Below are positions 63,566 to 64,000 of a stretch of 64,000 nucleotides of DNA, one piece after another (the first letter of the stretch is position 1; every line of letters begins with the position of its first letter). The DNA is taken from assembly GCA_963978545.1 (NCBI GenBank), contig OZ021727.1:48273385-48337384 (forward strand), in the 5' to 3' direction. This DNA is from Linyphia triangularis. Lineage: Eukaryota; Arthropoda; Arachnida; Araneae; Linyphiidae. The position numbers and the translations under genes were made by a program. The notes under the pieces are model-generated. The model worked only from the letters and a program-made list of their open reading frames with translations, was not told where the DNA came from and did not search any database.

Positions 63566-64000
63566 CTATAAATAGAATGTAGAAGATTACGCAATTATAG
63601 AATGAAACAGTTGAAAGTACAAGAAAAAAATCTAAGAGTTCCACCAATAAATTGTTTTCATATTAAAAACTCAAATATGTTTTAATACTACTGTAAGCAA
63701 TGAAAAAAGAGGCAATTGAATATGTGCTAAAATAACTCTCAATGATATAACATTTTATCACAACATCTTGCATTTTTAATTTATCATTAAAATATTAAAA
63801 CAATATAATAATTAAAAAAAAATTATCAATAAATATGATTTTTGTTACAAGTTTCAGGAAATTGATTATGAAATATTTTAAGAATATCATTTCTTAAAAC
63901 CATACTTTTTAAAAGTGTTTACGCTTTTTAAGGACTAATTTTTTTAAACAATACTTATTTAAAAATAGATAATAAATAATATGTTTTCCATGACCTACTT

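Overview
The window is AT-rich animal nuclear DNA, dominated by introns and transposable elements. Signs of this are spliced coding exons with GT-AG borders, tRNA-derived SINEs with target-site duplications, Helitrons, hAT, Tigger/pogo, mariner-type and piggyBac-like short elements, an LTR element and many microsatellites. The repeat mix suggests an arthropod, possibly a chelicerate, but nothing in the sequence fixes the species.

One gene explains almost all the credible coding sequence. It lies on the minus strand from about 63.6 kb down to about 3.1 kb and is probably open at both ends. I find 55 supportable exons (about 2,100 codons). The first 48 (63428 down to 7647) each begin and end between codons (phase 0-0), and most encode one unit of about 35-50 residues. 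An 18-residue core aligns without gaps in more than 20 exons. Two versions exist: an SW-D/E-x-I-F type near the 5' end (exons 1-8) and a Cys-9x-Lys-Arg-2x-Glu-Ile type in the middle (exons 14-34). Exon 8 carries both signatures. Two longer helical exons (42 and 44) follow, and then seven exons (5.5-3.1 kb) change phase in a mutually consistent way and encode a non-repetitive, globular-looking C-terminal part. I do not recognise the protein family. The layout suggests growth by repeated duplication of whole phase-0 exons, and any one of exons 1-48 could be skipped without a frameshift.

Layout from left to right: 0-3 kb holds an (AT)n tract and a degenerate tandem repeat carrying two SINEs. 3.1-8.7 kb holds the C-terminal exons. 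8.9-11.2 kb is a hAT-like element. 11.5-17.6 kb holds the helical exons and an inverted-repeat element. 18.9-20.1 kb is an internally deleted LTR retrotransposon. 20.7-42.2 kb is the main repeat-exon block with many short elements in its introns, including a Tigger fragment, a SINE, a 623-bp Helitron, a 382-bp TA-flanked element and a 1.4-kb foldback element. 43.5-52.1 kb is one huge intron holding a small Helitron split by a 7.4-kb TIR element, which itself carries further insertions. 52.4-63.6 kb holds the 5' repeat exons of the gene.

Limits: exon calls come from reading splice sites, phase and the repeat pattern by eye. No database search or transcript evidence was available. Small exons and both ends of the gene are the least certain.
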